DNA of 64,000 bases from Bacillus massiliglaciei (GTDB lineage: Bacteria; Bacillota; Bacilli; Bacillales; DSM-1321), in NCBI RefSeq assembly GCF_900098925.1, contig NZ_LT622359.1:474152-538151 (forward strand), in the 5' to 3' direction. How positions within the stretch are numbered: the first letter of the stretch is position 1; each line of letters opens with the position of its first letter. This document shows, piece after piece, positions 17,262 through 26,064 of this stretch. Made by a program: the position numbers and the translations under genes. Below the pieces are notes generated by a model, which was not told the origin of the DNA, did not search any database, and saw only the letters and a program-made list of their open reading frames with translations.

Positions 17262-18820
17262 TGTATAGAGTAACCATACAAAGTGATAATCAGACAGATG
17301 AAATTGAGATTCATAATGCTAAAGTGAATAATTTGAAATTACCTGAAGGGTCGATCAAAAAGGAAATCAACTTGATTGACTCTTTTGATTTTCGTATATA
17401 TCCCGGAAATCCCGGTTACGGTAAGATTCGGCCTTTCAGAACTCTGATCAAAGTGTTAAACCTTAAGACAGGGAAATATGACTTCGAAGGTCGTGTATTA
17501 AAACCCTCAAAGAACATGGAGAACACAGGAGTGACAAGTACTGCTTTTACTTGTGAAGGGGAGCTTGGTTATCTGCATGATTCCCAGCAAAGGCATCTTG
17601 AATTCCGAGGCACACCGCGGCAACTGCTCCAAACTATCCTTGATTATCACAATAGTCAGGTAGAAGATTACAAGCATTTTCACATCGGTGAAATGGATGT
17701 AACAAATTCTACAGATAATCAGTACATTTATTTATCAGCTGAGACAACTACTTTTGACACAATCAAAGATAAATTATTGGATCGCTTAGGTGGAGAGATA
17801 AGAGTCCGAAAAGAAAATGGCATCCGGTATCTTGATTACATGAAGAAGTTCGGAGAAGTGAAAAAGACACCGATTCGTATTGCAAAGAACCTTTTAAGTA
17901 TGAGCGTTGATGTGGATCCTACCTCTATCATTTCCCGACTTACTCCTTTAGGAGCTAGAATTGAATCGGAAAATCCAGATGCTACAGATGCTTCTGAAGA
18001 AAGGCTGTCAATTTCCTCAGTTAATGGCGGCAAACCTTACCTGGATGGAAATGCTTTGATTGAGGAATTTGGAATCCAAGGTGGCACAGTCGTTTATGAT
18101 GATGTAACGGATGTGAATAATCTTCTTCGAAAAGGACAAGCGGATCTTGAGGCTCAAAAGACTGTCCTTACACAGTACACCATAGAAGCAGTTGATCTTT
18201 TTCTCATTGGATTAGATCCTGACAGCCTTGATGTTTATAATTCTCATCCAGTGTATAACCCGGTAATGGGCATTGATGATACTCTGAGGATAGTCGGTAA
18301 GTCAATTGACATAAATGGTCCTGAGAAAGCAAGCATCACAATAGGGGACAAAATGAAGAAGCTTTATGAATATCAAGCAGATGCAACGAGGGCAACAAAG
18401 AATATTGCTCGAATTGAGTCAAGAGTAGGGGAGCAATCACAACGTATAGGCACTTTATCGGTCGAAATAAAAACAGTTAATCAGAGTGTGGCACAAATAA
18501 ACCAATCAATCATCGATAGTGATTTGCCTGGTATTAACCAAGCAATCATTGACCTAAACAAAGCAATATATGATTTGAATGATGCTGTAGAAGGTGTCCC
18601 TCTCTATGACAATGCAACTTCTGAAAAGTCAGGTCTTATGCCTGCTGCTGATAAAGCAAAAATGAATTTAATCTCTGTTAAAAGCCTGACAGATTTGGAA
18701 CAAATGAAAATGGTCATAAGTGAGCTGCAGAAGAAATTGCAGCTTATTTCTGTTTTGCATCCACAGGATCTTGATCAAATGAATGAAAGAATAACTAATC
18801 TGGAAGGAGGAATAGCATAA
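17261..18820 (+). CDS. Tail tip endopeptidase-like protein (Tal)
   Basis: 519 residues. The first 370 match the prophage tail endopeptidase/gp27-like fold (opening IEIHNAKVNNLKLPEGSIKKEINLID, then EGRVLKPSKNMENTG), which trimerises below the Dit hub. From about residue 390 there is a long coiled coil (RIESRVGEQSQRIGTLSVEI) leading to a helical end that probably anchors the receptor-binding protein encoded next. Coordinates overlap both neighbours by one base. Confidence 0.85.
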   Translation: MYRVTIQSDNQTDEIEIHNAKVNNLKLPEGSIKKEINLIDSFDFRIYPGNPGYGKIRPFRTLIKVLNLKTGKYDFEGRVLKPSKNMENTGVTSTAFTCEGELGYLHDSQQRHLEFRGTPRQLLQTILDYHNSQVEDYKHFHIGEMDVTNSTDNQYIYLSAETTTFDTIKDKLLDRLGGEIRVRKENGIRYLDYMKKFGEVKKTPIRIAKNLLSMSVDVDPTSIISRLTPLGARIESENPDATDASEERLSISSVNGGKPYLDGNALIEEFGIQGGTVVYDDVTDVNNLLRKGQADLEAQKTVLTQYTIEAVDLFLIGLDPDSLDVYNSHPVYNPVMGIDDTLRIVGKSIDINGPEKASITIGDKMKKLYEYQADATRATKNIARIESRVGEQSQRIGTLSVEIKTVNQSVAQINQSIIDSDLPGINQAIIDLNKAIYDLNDAVEGVPLYDNATSEKSGLMPAADKAKMNLISVKSLTDLEQMKMVISELQKKLQLISVLHPQDLDQMNERITNLEGGIA

Positions 18821-21087
18821 TGGCAGATATCAATGAACATCTAAATAAAATCAAAACTGCTGTTTTCGGACAAGACGTTCGAGGCTCATTAGTGGATGGA
18901 TTAGAAGAAATAAATAAAGAAACTCAGTCAGCTACAGATCTTACAAAACACACTGAAAGTCGCCAATCAATATTGGAAATGAAATATAATGAGCAAATCG
19001 CTAATTCTACAGACATTACTGAAGTTAAGGATTTCCATGTGTCAGGTGTAACCGGAAAAGTTTTTCAAACAATGGGACAACGTGCTGATGAATTAGATGG
19101 CCAACTAGCCACAATAGGAGTCCAGGTTGAACCTTTTAAAAACGAACAGAATAGTTGGGCAGATGCTATTGAATCAGCAATAAATATGTCTTATAGAAAA
19201 ACTATTCAATTACCACCGTATTTAATGGAATTAGATCGTCCAGTAAAGGCTATTAACGGACTAACTGTCTTAGGAAAAAAGAAAGAAACTTATATTACTT
19301 CAAAAATACAAATGGATTCAGCTTTTACTGCTTCAGATGATATATCAGATGTAAGTTTTGATGGGGTAGGATTTACTGGCGGGGTTATTGATGAAGGCCA
19401 GAAGGTTCCTAGAAGAAAAAGAACAACAGTTGAAAGCTTTGACACTGCCATACATTTCGCAGGTGACTTAATGCCTGGTGAGTCACATGCTGTCAGAAAT
19501 ATATCCATAAGTAATTGTGATTTCAAAAATATCGCTTCTTTGCCAGTCCTTCTCCAAGGCATTAGAGGATATGCAAGAATTATAAATAATGATTTTGATA
19601 ATTGCTTAGATATTGGTTATACCCATTGTGAAAACGTGTTTTTTAATAACAATTCTGTTTCCCGCAGTGCAGATAATGGTGTCAGTATTAGTCGTAAAAA
19701 TAAAAATATCGTTTGTAATGCCAATATTATCAATACTTCTGCATATTGCGGTATTTGGTTATCTGGTTGGATGGGAGGAGAAGGGAATAACGAATCTGGT
19801 CCTTCTAACTTTACGTGTGTAGGGAATATTGTTAATGATTCAGGATGGAACGGTATCCAGTTAGCTGATGCTCCTAAAAACGGTATCGTTTCAGGAAATA
19901 TCATAAATGGTGTAAGAAAAGGACCGGTAGATGGGCCTGATGATGGAAAAGGTATAGGCATAGGTGTATATCCATATCCAAGTAGCACTTATCCGATTAC
20001 ACCAGAAAATGTAGAAGATTACGCAAGAAATATAGGTATCTTCAACAATGTAATTATGAATGCGGCTAGAGGTGGCATCTATATACGAGGTCTTTTAGTA
20101 GGTCAGTGCAGTCATAACATGATCATTGATTGTGGAAGTAATAAAAAAGCTGATGGATTTACAGATGCTGTACCACTCAATAATGAAAATTTCGGAATTT
20201 TATTAGATGTTAATTCAGGAATCACAATTCAAGACCTACTTGTTGAATCGAATATTATTATTGACAAACGAACTGATACCATGAAAGACGGAACAAGGAT
20301 ATTAAACTTCCCATTATTAATGGGCTATGCAATTCGTTGTACATTTAAAGGGAACAAAGCCTATGGCACAGAACACGTTATCACCGATGGATTGAAACAA
20401 GATGGTACTAATTCAAATAACATAGAGAACTTAATGGTAGCAATAGCTTCTAAAAATGCAGGAGCTAATAATATTGCTTTTACGGGAGCAGATGCTGAAG
20501 GTGAAATGAGAATGGGGATATTAAAAAGATATGGATTCCACCCTTTTATGGCTACTGCTTCAGGTATACCATTTGAAGTTTATCGGATGAATACAGTGTC
20601 AGTCATAGACCCTAATGCCACATATGAAAAACTTATGAAAATCGATAAAGAACCATCCAGTAATCAGCCAGCCCTTTTTCTAGGGAATGGAAATGAAAAT
20701 ATAAGGTTAGATATTGATCCAGTTAATGATGGGACAAATGGTTTTAGAACGGAGAAATATTTCACAGCTGCAGCGGGATTGAGAACCAATTCTTCCTATT
20801 TGAACGGTCTGCATATGGGTGGATATCGAATATTCATAGATGGCAGCGGTAATTTAAGATATAAGTTTGGCAAACCTAATTCTTCTAATGACGGCAAAAT
20901 TATATTAACCATTGATGAGGGTGATGAATTGGTTAATCAGGGTGGACTCGCTTGTCAAAGCACTTATAACGGGGGACACTTTAGAATGGGGAATTTTCAC
21001 ATTTGGATTGATGCTTCAGGAAATCCCAGAATAAAAAATGGGAAGCCAACAAGTGACACGGATGGAAAGACAATACTTACACAATGA
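18820..21087 (+). CDS. Tail fibre / receptor-binding protein with a beta-helix
   Basis: 755 residues. The N-terminal 100 residues form a helical tail-attachment region (ADINEHLNKIKTAVFGQDVRG). About residues 140-520 are repeats of short strands with Asn/Asp-rich turns (VFFNNNSVS, IVCNANIIN, GIVSGNIINGV), the pattern of a right-handed parallel beta-helix of pectate-lyase type. The last 120 residues hold a duplicated motif (GGYRIFIDGSGNLRYK and GNFHIWIDASGNPRIK, each followed by a GKP-S-DGK-IL block). It likely binds or degrades a cell-surface polymer. Confidence 0.8.
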   Translation: MADINEHLNKIKTAVFGQDVRGSLVDGLEEINKETQSATDLTKHTESRQSILEMKYNEQIANSTDITEVKDFHVSGVTGKVFQTMGQRADELDGQLATIGVQVEPFKNEQNSWADAIESAINMSYRKTIQLPPYLMELDRPVKAINGLTVLGKKKETYITSKIQMDSAFTASDDISDVSFDGVGFTGGVIDEGQKVPRRKRTTVESFDTAIHFAGDLMPGESHAVRNISISNCDFKNIASLPVLLQGIRGYARIINNDFDNCLDIGYTHCENVFFNNNSVSRSADNGVSISRKNKNIVCNANIINTSAYCGIWLSGWMGGEGNNESGPSNFTCVGNIVNDSGWNGIQLADAPKNGIVSGNIINGVRKGPVDGPDDGKGIGIGVYPYPSSTYPITPENVEDYARNIGIFNNVIMNAARGGIYIRGLLVGQCSHNMIIDCGSNKKADGFTDAVPLNNENFGILLDVNSGITIQDLLVESNIIIDKRTDTMKDGTRILNFPLLMGYAIRCTFKGNKAYGTEHVITDGLKQDGTNSNNIENLMVAIASKNAGANNIAFTGADAEGEMRMGILKRYGFHPFMATASGIPFEVYRMNTVSVIDPNATYEKLMKIDKEPSSNQPALFLGNGNENIRLDIDPVNDGTNGFRTEKYFTAAAGLRTNSSYLNGLHMGGYRIFIDGSGNLRYKFGKPNSSNDGKIILTIDEGDELVNQGGLACQSTYNGGHFRMGNFHIWIDASGNPRIKNGKPTSDTDGKTILTQ

Positions 21088-21102
21088 TAAGGAGAAGATA
21101 AT

Positions 21103-21405
21103 ATGGCATTGCAATTACGGTATGAAGCTCCTAATGGAGTAGTAGCTGAAACAGCCTATGCGTATATAAAATCCCTAACTGAAACAGACGGAAGTATAGT
21201 ATCTTTTCAGCTTTTTATTTATTATACAAAAAAAATGAAAGATGAAAATAAGGATCCATTATATACAAGATCTTTCACTTTTGTGCCAGACATTTTAGAT
21301 GATTCATTAAACTATAGAAAACAGGGTTATAATTTCTTAAAAACAGAAGAACTATTTAAAAACGCTATTAATGTTTTAGAAGAAGGACAAACGCCGTTTA
21401 ATTAG
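21103..21405 (+). CDS. Small tail-associated protein (100 aa)
   Basis: It begins 15 bases after the tail fibre stop, behind AAGGAGAAG. The product is a soluble protein with alternating strands (ALQLRYEAPNGVVAETAYAYIKSLTETDGS). Proteins with this opening occur directly after tail fibres in Bacillus phages and may be fibre accessory or chaperone proteins. Family assignment is uncertain. Confidence 0.6.
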   Translation: MALQLRYEAPNGVVAETAYAYIKSLTETDGSIVSFQLFIYYTKKMKDENKDPLYTRSFTFVPDILDDSLNYRKQGYNFLKTEELFKNAINVLEEGQTPFN

Positions 21406-21562
21406 TAGTTGTATTTATAGGGAGAAGAAAAATTAAGGTTCAAATAAATGTTAAGGGGATTTCCATCAAAAGCCCTCATTTTAAAATTAACTACTTCTTA
21501 ATTTTTATAAATTAATTCCGATATATGAATAGTATTTATTGAAATCCCAAGGAGATAGTTAA

Positions 21563-21904
21563 ATGAAAGAAGAACACAAAAATTTTTTATTGGGTTTGGG
21601 TATAGGAGTAGGTATCCCATTACTAATCATTTTTTTAGTTGCTCGTATTTATTTCGGGTACTTAGATATTTTTGATGAAGGGTATTGGTATGATGAGTAT
21701 ATCGAAGCCGAAGAAAAATTATATGATTGCGAAACAATATATCAGGATTTAATGGTAGGCAAGCACGGAAGAGCTCTTCCGAGCATTGACTATAGTTATG
21801 GTGATTGTATGAGATTTGAAGATACAGCCAGAAAATACTATCTAAAGATTAATCCAGACGAAGAAAATTATGATTATGACTGGGAAGGTGAAGAAGACTT
21901 TTGA
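21563..21904 (+). CDS. Membrane-anchored phage protein (113 aa)
   Basis: The start at ATG 21563 follows AAGGAGAT. Residues about 8-30 are a single hydrophobic helix (FLLGLGIGVGIPLLIIFLVARIY); the rest is strongly acidic and tyrosine-rich (DEGYWYDEYIEAEEKLYD, ending DYDWEGEEDF), with two cysteines. It probably lies in the inner membrane with its acidic tail on one side. It is placed between tail and lysis genes; a lysogenic conversion or superinfection-exclusion role is only a guess. Confidence 0.6.
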   Translation: MKEEHKNFLLGLGIGVGIPLLIIFLVARIYFGYLDIFDEGYWYDEYIEAEEKLYDCETIYQDLMVGKHGRALPSIDYSYGDCMRFEDTARKYYLKINPDEENYDYDWEGEEDF

Positions 21905-21968
21905 GGACCCCAAACGGAGTCCTCGAATTGTTTATTTACAATAAAAAAACAGGAGAATTATTCTCCTG
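21903..21968. terminator. Two adjacent hairpins between convergent genes
   Basis: GAGGAC / GTCCTC (21903-21924) lies at the end of the rightward gene. CAGGAGA / TCTCCTG (21950-21968), with an A run on its left, can end the leftward gene and overlaps its last codons. Confidence 0.65.
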
Positions 21969-22281
21969 TTATAGCTAAAGCTAAATCATCTATTGTTTGT
22001 TTTGCACCTTCAACGATTTGTAATAATGTCTCGCTAACAGGTGAGTTTAGATTAGTAAAAATAAATTCATAATAGAAAGTTGCAGTATAGTTTTTAAAAT
22101 ATGGGTTATTTGCAGCACTCGGATCATCTAGTGAGTGCCCATTAACTACAATCCCGTTCCCGCCAATAGAAACATTGCCCGAAAAGACATTACCGTACTT
22201 ATCTGTTGCATAATGGTTTACAGTAGCGCGATGTCGTTTCTGGTTCTTGGTTAAATTTCTATGTTTATTCTCATTTATCAA
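21958..22281 (-). CDS. Leftward prophage protein of unknown function (107 aa)
   Basis: It is read against the tail and lysis genes, so it is probably expressed in the lysogen. The N-terminus is basic (NKHRNLTKNQKRHRATVNHY), the middle glycine-rich (GNVFSGNVSIGGNGIVVNG) and the C-terminus helical. No signal peptide, membrane helix or known domain is visible. Orientation and isolated position suggest a late-acquired accessory (moron) gene. Confidence 0.5.
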   Translation of the reverse strand: MINENKHRNLTKNQKRHRATVNHYATDKYGNVFSGNVSIGGNGIVVNGHSLDDPSAANNPYFKNYTATFYYEFIFTNLNSPVSETLLQIVEGAKQTIDDLALAITGE

Positions 22282-22317
22282 AAAGGTTAAGTTGTTTAAC
22301 CAAGGGATTGTACTAAA

Positions 22318-22455
22318 GTGCTAGCCAATTGGGAATCAGCTCAAGAGTATGTAATTCAAGATACAATTTGTGTTGGAGAAGATGAATCATATAAAGAGTT
22401 AGAAGAAGATGTAAAGAAATATAGAAAGAATTTTATTGAAACACTTAATTCATAG
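22318..22455 (+). pseudogene. Short orphan fragment (45 codons)
   Basis: From a GTG at 22318 to TAG 22453 there is an open, protein-like acidic frame (LANWESAQEYVIQDTICVGEDESYKELEEDVKKY). It has only a weak ribosome binding site and is probably the remnant of a gene whose 5' part was lost when the leftward gene was inserted. The rest of 22282-22592 holds a small GTCACC/GGTGGC hairpin with T run near 22480-22503. Confidence 0.3.
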
Positions 22456-22592
22456 TGGTGTTTTTATTAATGTAAGTCACCCCGTTTTGGGTGGCTTTTT
22501 ATTATGCCCAGAAAAGGTGGTGTTGCGATGGAAAATAATCTATGCCAGCAGCACGATATACAGAGAGATATTTTTGTTAGGGGGGATGGACA

Positions 22593-22925
22593 TTGGAGGA
22601 GATTGATGTGGAAAAAATGGTCCAAGATCATGAGCAAAGGATCTTAACGCTCGAAAGGAATTACAGCGAAGTAAAAAAAGAAATGACAGCTGTCCAAACC
22701 AGTCAACTGGAGATCAAGGGAACTTTGCTGAAGGAGAGCCAAGAGCAAAAAGAATTGATCAATAAACAGAGGAAAGAACAGGATGCACTTTTCAAAACTC
22801 TAGTTGATCACACATTGGGAATCAGGAAAAACAACTCAAATAAAAAATGGGAATTGGCTCTTGCTATCTTTGGTGGCGGGGGTCTTTTTTATGGAGTAAT
22901 TGAGATTATTCAAAGGTTATTATAG
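22593..22925 (+). CDS. XhlA-type holin-associated protein
   Basis: 110 residues from TTG 22593 (a GTG at 22608 behind GGAGGAG is an alternative). Residues 5-75 form a long coiled coil (HEQRILTLERNYSEVKKEM, KESQEQKELINKQRKEQ) and the last 25 form one membrane helix (WELALAIFGGGGLFYGVIEII). This layout is that of XhlA/hemolysin-like proteins encoded before the holin in PBSX-type lysis cassettes, where XhlA works with the holin and endolysin in lysis. Confidence 0.8.
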   Translation: MEEIDVEKMVQDHEQRILTLERNYSEVKKEMTAVQTSQLEIKGTLLKESQEQKELINKQRKEQDALFKTLVDHTLGIRKNNSNKKWELALAIFGGGGLFYGVIEIIQRLL

Positions 22926-22937
22926 GAGGCGTTTAAT

Positions 22938-23198
22938 TTGGAAAACGAAGTGATGAATCAAATTTTAATATTTACAACTGTGCTGGCGCCAATTCTTACT
23001 GCGCTGACTAGCTTAATTAAAAGCACGGTTAATATCCCAACTAATTTTATCCCGGCGGTTAGCTTGGGAGTAGGGATTTTAATCGGTGCAGCTGCTTATC
23101 CGTTCACAGATATGGACCTTATTCTCCGTCTGTGGGCAGGGGCATTAGCAGGTCTTGGTGGCACAGGAATTTATGAAGTATTTAAAGATCGCAAATAA
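22938..23198 (+). CDS. Phage holin
   Basis: 86 residues from TTG 22938 behind AGGAGGCG. Two hydrophobic segments (residues about 8-26 and 36-55) and a third weaker one near 62-78, with a charged end (FKDRK), give the small, 2-3 helix form of a holin. It lies between the XhlA-like gene and the endolysin, so it should form the membrane lesions that trigger lysis. A short GGTGGC hairpin with T run follows the stop. Confidence 0.82.
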   Translation: MENEVMNQILIFTTVLAPILTALTSLIKSTVNIPTNFIPAVSLGVGILIGAAAYPFTDMDLILRLWAGALAGLGGTGIYEVFKDRK

Positions 23199-23250
23199 GC
23201 TGCCCATTCGGGTGGCTTTTTATTTTATCTAAAAAAAGGGAGAGATTTTA

Positions 23251-24213
23251 ATGACTGTAGCATTGCAGACACTTATTGATCGGTCGGTTAAAAATATGGG
23301 CAGTGGCATCCATCCAGTGGTGAAAGAGTCAGCTATTGAATTAATCAAGCGAGCGTATGACGAAGGTATCTTTGTACAAATTTCTGCCGGCTATCGTTCC
23401 ATGACAGAACAGGCCAAGCTTTATGGTCAGGGAAGGCTTGGTTATACCTATAACGGCGTAAATTACAGTAATGTTGCTAAAGCCAAGGTGACAAACGCCA
23501 AGCCTGGCCAATCTTATCATAACTTTGGATTGGCTGTGGACTATTTCCTGGTTAGCGATGATGGCAACACAGCACTGTGGACGGTTAACGATAAATGGAA
23601 GCGAGTGGCTGCCATTGGTAAATCACTTGGGTTTAAGTGGGGTGGAGATTGGAAGAGTTTCAAGGACTATCCACACTTAGAGATGACTGGCGGTTTATCT
23701 TACTCTCAATTATTGGCCGGCAAAAAGCCAAATCTTGTTTCTAAGGTGAACGGCACTTCTGCACCAAAAGCACAACTAGCTTCAGAGGTTTCTAAGCCAG
23801 CCAAGCCTGCAACAAAAAGTGGAGATGCAAACATTAAAGCTTTTCAAAAGAAACTGAACAGCCGATACAATACAGGGATTGCAGAGGATGGGTATTTCGG
23901 TCCTGAAACATTAAAGGCTGCACTTAAAGGCTTCCAGACTGAGTTAAACAAACAATATAAATCAGGTCTTGCGGTTGATGGAAAGTGGGGACCTAAAACA
24001 AAGGCAGCCACTCCGACCGTCCGAAAGAGCGCAGAGGGGAATATCACATATATCCTTCAAGGCTTACTATACGTCAATGGTCACGATCCTAAAGGGATTG
24101 ACGGTATGTTCGGAAGCAACACCGAGAAGGCCGTAAAAAGCTTCCAAGGTGCTCATAAATTATCTAAGGATGGAATCGCCGGCCCGAACACATTCGAAAA
24201 GTTATTCGCATAA
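23251..24213 (+). CDS. Endolysin: M15 peptidase with two peptidoglycan-binding domains
   Basis: 320 residues. The N-terminal domain (about 1-155) is an M15/VanY L-Ala-D-Glu or D-Ala peptidase: SAGYRSMTEQAKLYGQGR, zinc ligands in SYHNFGLAVDYF (H and D) and a later His in DYPHLEM. It is followed by a linker and two PG_binding_1 repeats (about 185-250 and 255-320; motifs GIAEDGYFGPETLKALK-like and GIDGMFGSNTEKAVKSFQ). It has no signal peptide, consistent with holin-dependent release. It cuts cell-wall cross-bridges or stem peptides at lysis. Confidence 0.9.
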   Translation: MTVALQTLIDRSVKNMGSGIHPVVKESAIELIKRAYDEGIFVQISAGYRSMTEQAKLYGQGRLGYTYNGVNYSNVAKAKVTNAKPGQSYHNFGLAVDYFLVSDDGNTALWTVNDKWKRVAAIGKSLGFKWGGDWKSFKDYPHLEMTGGLSYSQLLAGKKPNLVSKVNGTSAPKAQLASEVSKPAKPATKSGDANIKAFQKKLNSRYNTGIAEDGYFGPETLKAALKGFQTELNKQYKSGLAVDGKWGPKTKAATPTVRKSAEGNITYILQGLLYVNGHDPKGIDGMFGSNTEKAVKSFQGAHKLSKDGIAGPNTFEKLFA

Positions 24214-24275
24214 TATGTATAAGAATACCACCATAAACCAATAATAAATCCACACCATGGATTAACCTGCGCAAA

Positions 24276-24308
24276 AAAGCCCTGCTCAATTGAGTGGGGC
24301 CTTTTTGT
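24276..24308. terminator. Bidirectional terminator after the endolysin
   Basis: The stem GCCCTGCTC / GAGTGGGGC is flanked by A and T runs on its two sides and serves both the rightward endolysin and the leftward YolD-like gene. Confidence 0.8.
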
Positions 24309-24310
24309 AT

Positions 24311-24652
24311 TTATAACTGTTCTACAGAAGTTATATCCTCAATCATTATCCGTTCAAAATCCTCTTCAAGCTCCAGCCTTAGGTATTTCATATAGTAATC
24401 CACCTTGCTGACTACACCTTCATGTGAGGTAAAATGACCGTCTTTCCATGTAGTTACCCTGATTAATTGAGCGTAATACAATGAGTCCATTACAACAATG
24501 CCAATTTCCTGTAATTCTTGCTCATCCAGGATAGGCTTCTCCACTTTTTTGTTTTCTTCTTTTAATTGCCTGAGCGCAGCTACATGTTCTGGAAGCATCA
24601 TTCTACTTGATTCCCATTTCATATTAGACCCTGGAGTTAGTTTATTAATCAC
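24311..24652 (-). CDS. YolD-like protein under LexA control
   Basis: 113 residues. The core KWESSRMMLPEHVAALRQLKEE is the YolD-like family signature (compare WxxMMLPEH in B. subtilis YolD, YqiX-type relatives). YolD proteins are usually encoded before a Y-family DNA polymerase (UvrX) in prophages and are SOS-induced; here no polymerase gene follows. A consensus LexA box lies 30 bases upstream. Start and GGAGATG-like site are good. Confidence 0.85.
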   Translation of the reverse strand: MINKLTPGSNMKWESSRMMLPEHVAALRQLKEENKKVEKPILDEQELQEIGIVVMDSLYYAQLIRVTTWKDGHFTSHEGVVSKVDYYMKYLRLELEEDFERIMIEDITSVEQL

Positions 24653-24682
24653 GCGATCATCTCCTTTTTATTCAGTATAATA

Positions 24683-24696
24683 CAAACATTTGTTCG
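24683..24696 (-). promoter_or_regulatory. LexA (SOS) box of the YolD-like gene
   Basis: Read on the minus strand, CGAACAAATGTTTG matches the Gram-positive LexA consensus CGAACRNRYGTTYG at every defined position. It overlaps the promoter of the leftward yolD-like gene, predicting induction by DNA damage. Confidence 0.85.
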
Positions 24697-24726
24697 TGAA
24701 CAACAAGAAAAAAATAGGAGTAAATA

Positions 24727-24753
24727 AAAAAGCCCCATACAAGATGGGACTCT
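24727..24753 (-). terminator. Terminator of the lipoprotein gene
   Basis: On the minus strand, a hairpin CCCAT / ATGGGG followed by a six-T run lies just after the lipoprotein stop. Confidence 0.7.
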
Positions 24754-24759
24754 TTCCTC

Positions 24760-25329
24760 TTATTTCATTTCAGTAAGAGCTTTATTCATCTGCTCTTCAT
24801 TCGCTAAAGTAGAATCACTTGTAGCGGTCTCAGCACCACGATAGTTATATTTTGTATTCTGCAAGAAATCAAATGCAAAGTCTTGTATAGGATTGCTGTC
24901 GGAATCGTCATAATGATAATCAACTACAGAAGCTTTAAAGATGTTTTCAAGCATGTATTCATGGTTAGTAACATCTTTTAGGTAATTTCTGTCCTTATAT
25001 TCTTGGATGATATAATTCTCAAATTCTTTAATTTCATCATCTGTTGCTTTGTAATCACGTGCATATGAAACAATTTCATCATGCTTTTCTGTGTTAGAAC
25101 CATCTGTTGTTGCAACTTCTTTCACTTTATCTTCCCATGTGATAGGTTCTGCTTTTTCAGATTTCTCTGTTGTTTCCTCAGTTTTTGCATCCTCTGTTTC
25201 TTTCTTTTTCTCAATAGTTGGTTCAGTCTGTTTTTGCTCGTCTTTTGCTGTATCTTCAGTAGATTCATTTCCACATGCAGCAAGGATTAAAACAAATACG
25301 CTCATTCCAATTAGAAATAGTTTTTTCAC
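24760..25329 (-). CDS. Prophage-encoded lipoprotein
   Basis: 189 residues with a clear lipoprotein signal: KK, a hydrophobic stretch LFLIGMSVFVLIL and the lipobox LAAC (Cys near residue 19). Residues 25-70 are a low-complexity E/K/T linker, followed by a helical domain (VKEVATTDGSNTEKHDEIVSY ...) of unknown family. It would be anchored on the outer face of the membrane. Expression from the lysogen-oriented strand beside a Cro-like regulator suggests a conversion gene, for example in blocking superinfection. Confidence 0.8.
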   Translation of the reverse strand: MKKLFLIGMSVFVLILAACGNESTEDTAKDEQKQTEPTIEKKKETEDAKTEETTEKSEKAEPITWEDKVKEVATTDGSNTEKHDEIVSYARDYKATDDEIKEFENYIIQEYKDRNYLKDVTNHEYMLENIFKASVVDYHYDDSDSNPIQDFAFDFLQNTKYNYRGAETATSDSTLANEEQMNKALTEMK

Positions 25330-25331
25330 GT

Positions 25332-25523
25332 TTACTCCTCCTCATATAAATCATCGACCTTGACCCCCAATATTTGAGCCAATTTAAACGCCTTATCAAT
25401 TGTAGGATAGTTTCTCATATTTATCCAGTTAGAAATTTGTTGCGTGGATACGCCGATTTTATCAGCAATGAATTTGTGCTTTAAACCTCGCTCCTTGATC
25501 AAGTTTCCTATTAAACATTTCAT
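25332..25523 (-). CDS. Cro/C1-type helix-turn-helix regulator
   Basis: 63 residues from ATG 25523; the open frame begins further upstream at 25577 but lacks a start site there. The whole protein is one HTH domain (LIKERGLKHKFIADKIGVSTQQISNWIN) followed by the usual KAFKLAQILGVKVDDLYEEE end. It ends 2 bases before the lipoprotein start and probably controls that gene and itself. Confidence 0.85.
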   Translation of the reverse strand: MKCLIGNLIKERGLKHKFIADKIGVSTQQISNWINMRNYPTIDKAFKLAQILGVKVDDLYEEE

Positions 25524-25672
25524 GTGATCACCCAATAAAGGTATTCGCCAAAATAAGTTATATACCTTTATAAGCAAATTTGTTGTTTTTTATAACTTTT
25601 CTTATAAATACAAGCATCATTTAGGCGAATCCCCATACATTGAAGTATACACAGAAGGGGAGAGTGAACAGC

Positions 25673-25855
25673 ATGGATCCATTTACATTCGGATTGATCG
25701 CTACGGGAACAATGGGTGGGGCATTGGTGGCAATATCATTGTTGGAGAAATCAGGGGTAGGTATCAATATGGAAATGCTGACAATCGCAATGGAGACAGC
25801 CAAATATGGAGGCATCCTGTGGCTACTAAAAGAAATGAGCCATCTGTTTTTATGA
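25673..25855 (+). CDS. Small membrane protein (60 aa)
   Basis: ATG 25673 follows GGGGAGAG. The first half is hydrophobic (FGLIATGTMGGALVAISLL) and the C-terminal half has a second hydrophobic stretch (YGGILWLL), so two short membrane segments are likely. It opens the rightward block with the FtsK-like gene. Comparable tiny proteins precede FtsK-like genes in Gram-positive plasmid/ICE modules. The function is unknown. Confidence 0.5.
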   Translation: MDPFTFGLIATGTMGGALVAISLLEKSGVGINMEMLTIAMETAKYGGILWLLKEMSHLFL

Positions 25856-26064
25856 TTCCAATCTTTTTCGAGGTATGGAATGCCGAGAAAAAGAGATATA
25901 CAGAGTATATCTGTTGCTCCTTCATTGCACAGAGAAATAGTAGTCTCGGCCTTAGTGTCGCATAACATTGCATACTACATTGAATAGTTCACTTGATGCA
26001 CAGTGCAATGAATAGGCCAGTGCAGTCTACATTGAACAATTCATAGAATAGGAGAGTGAAGGGA

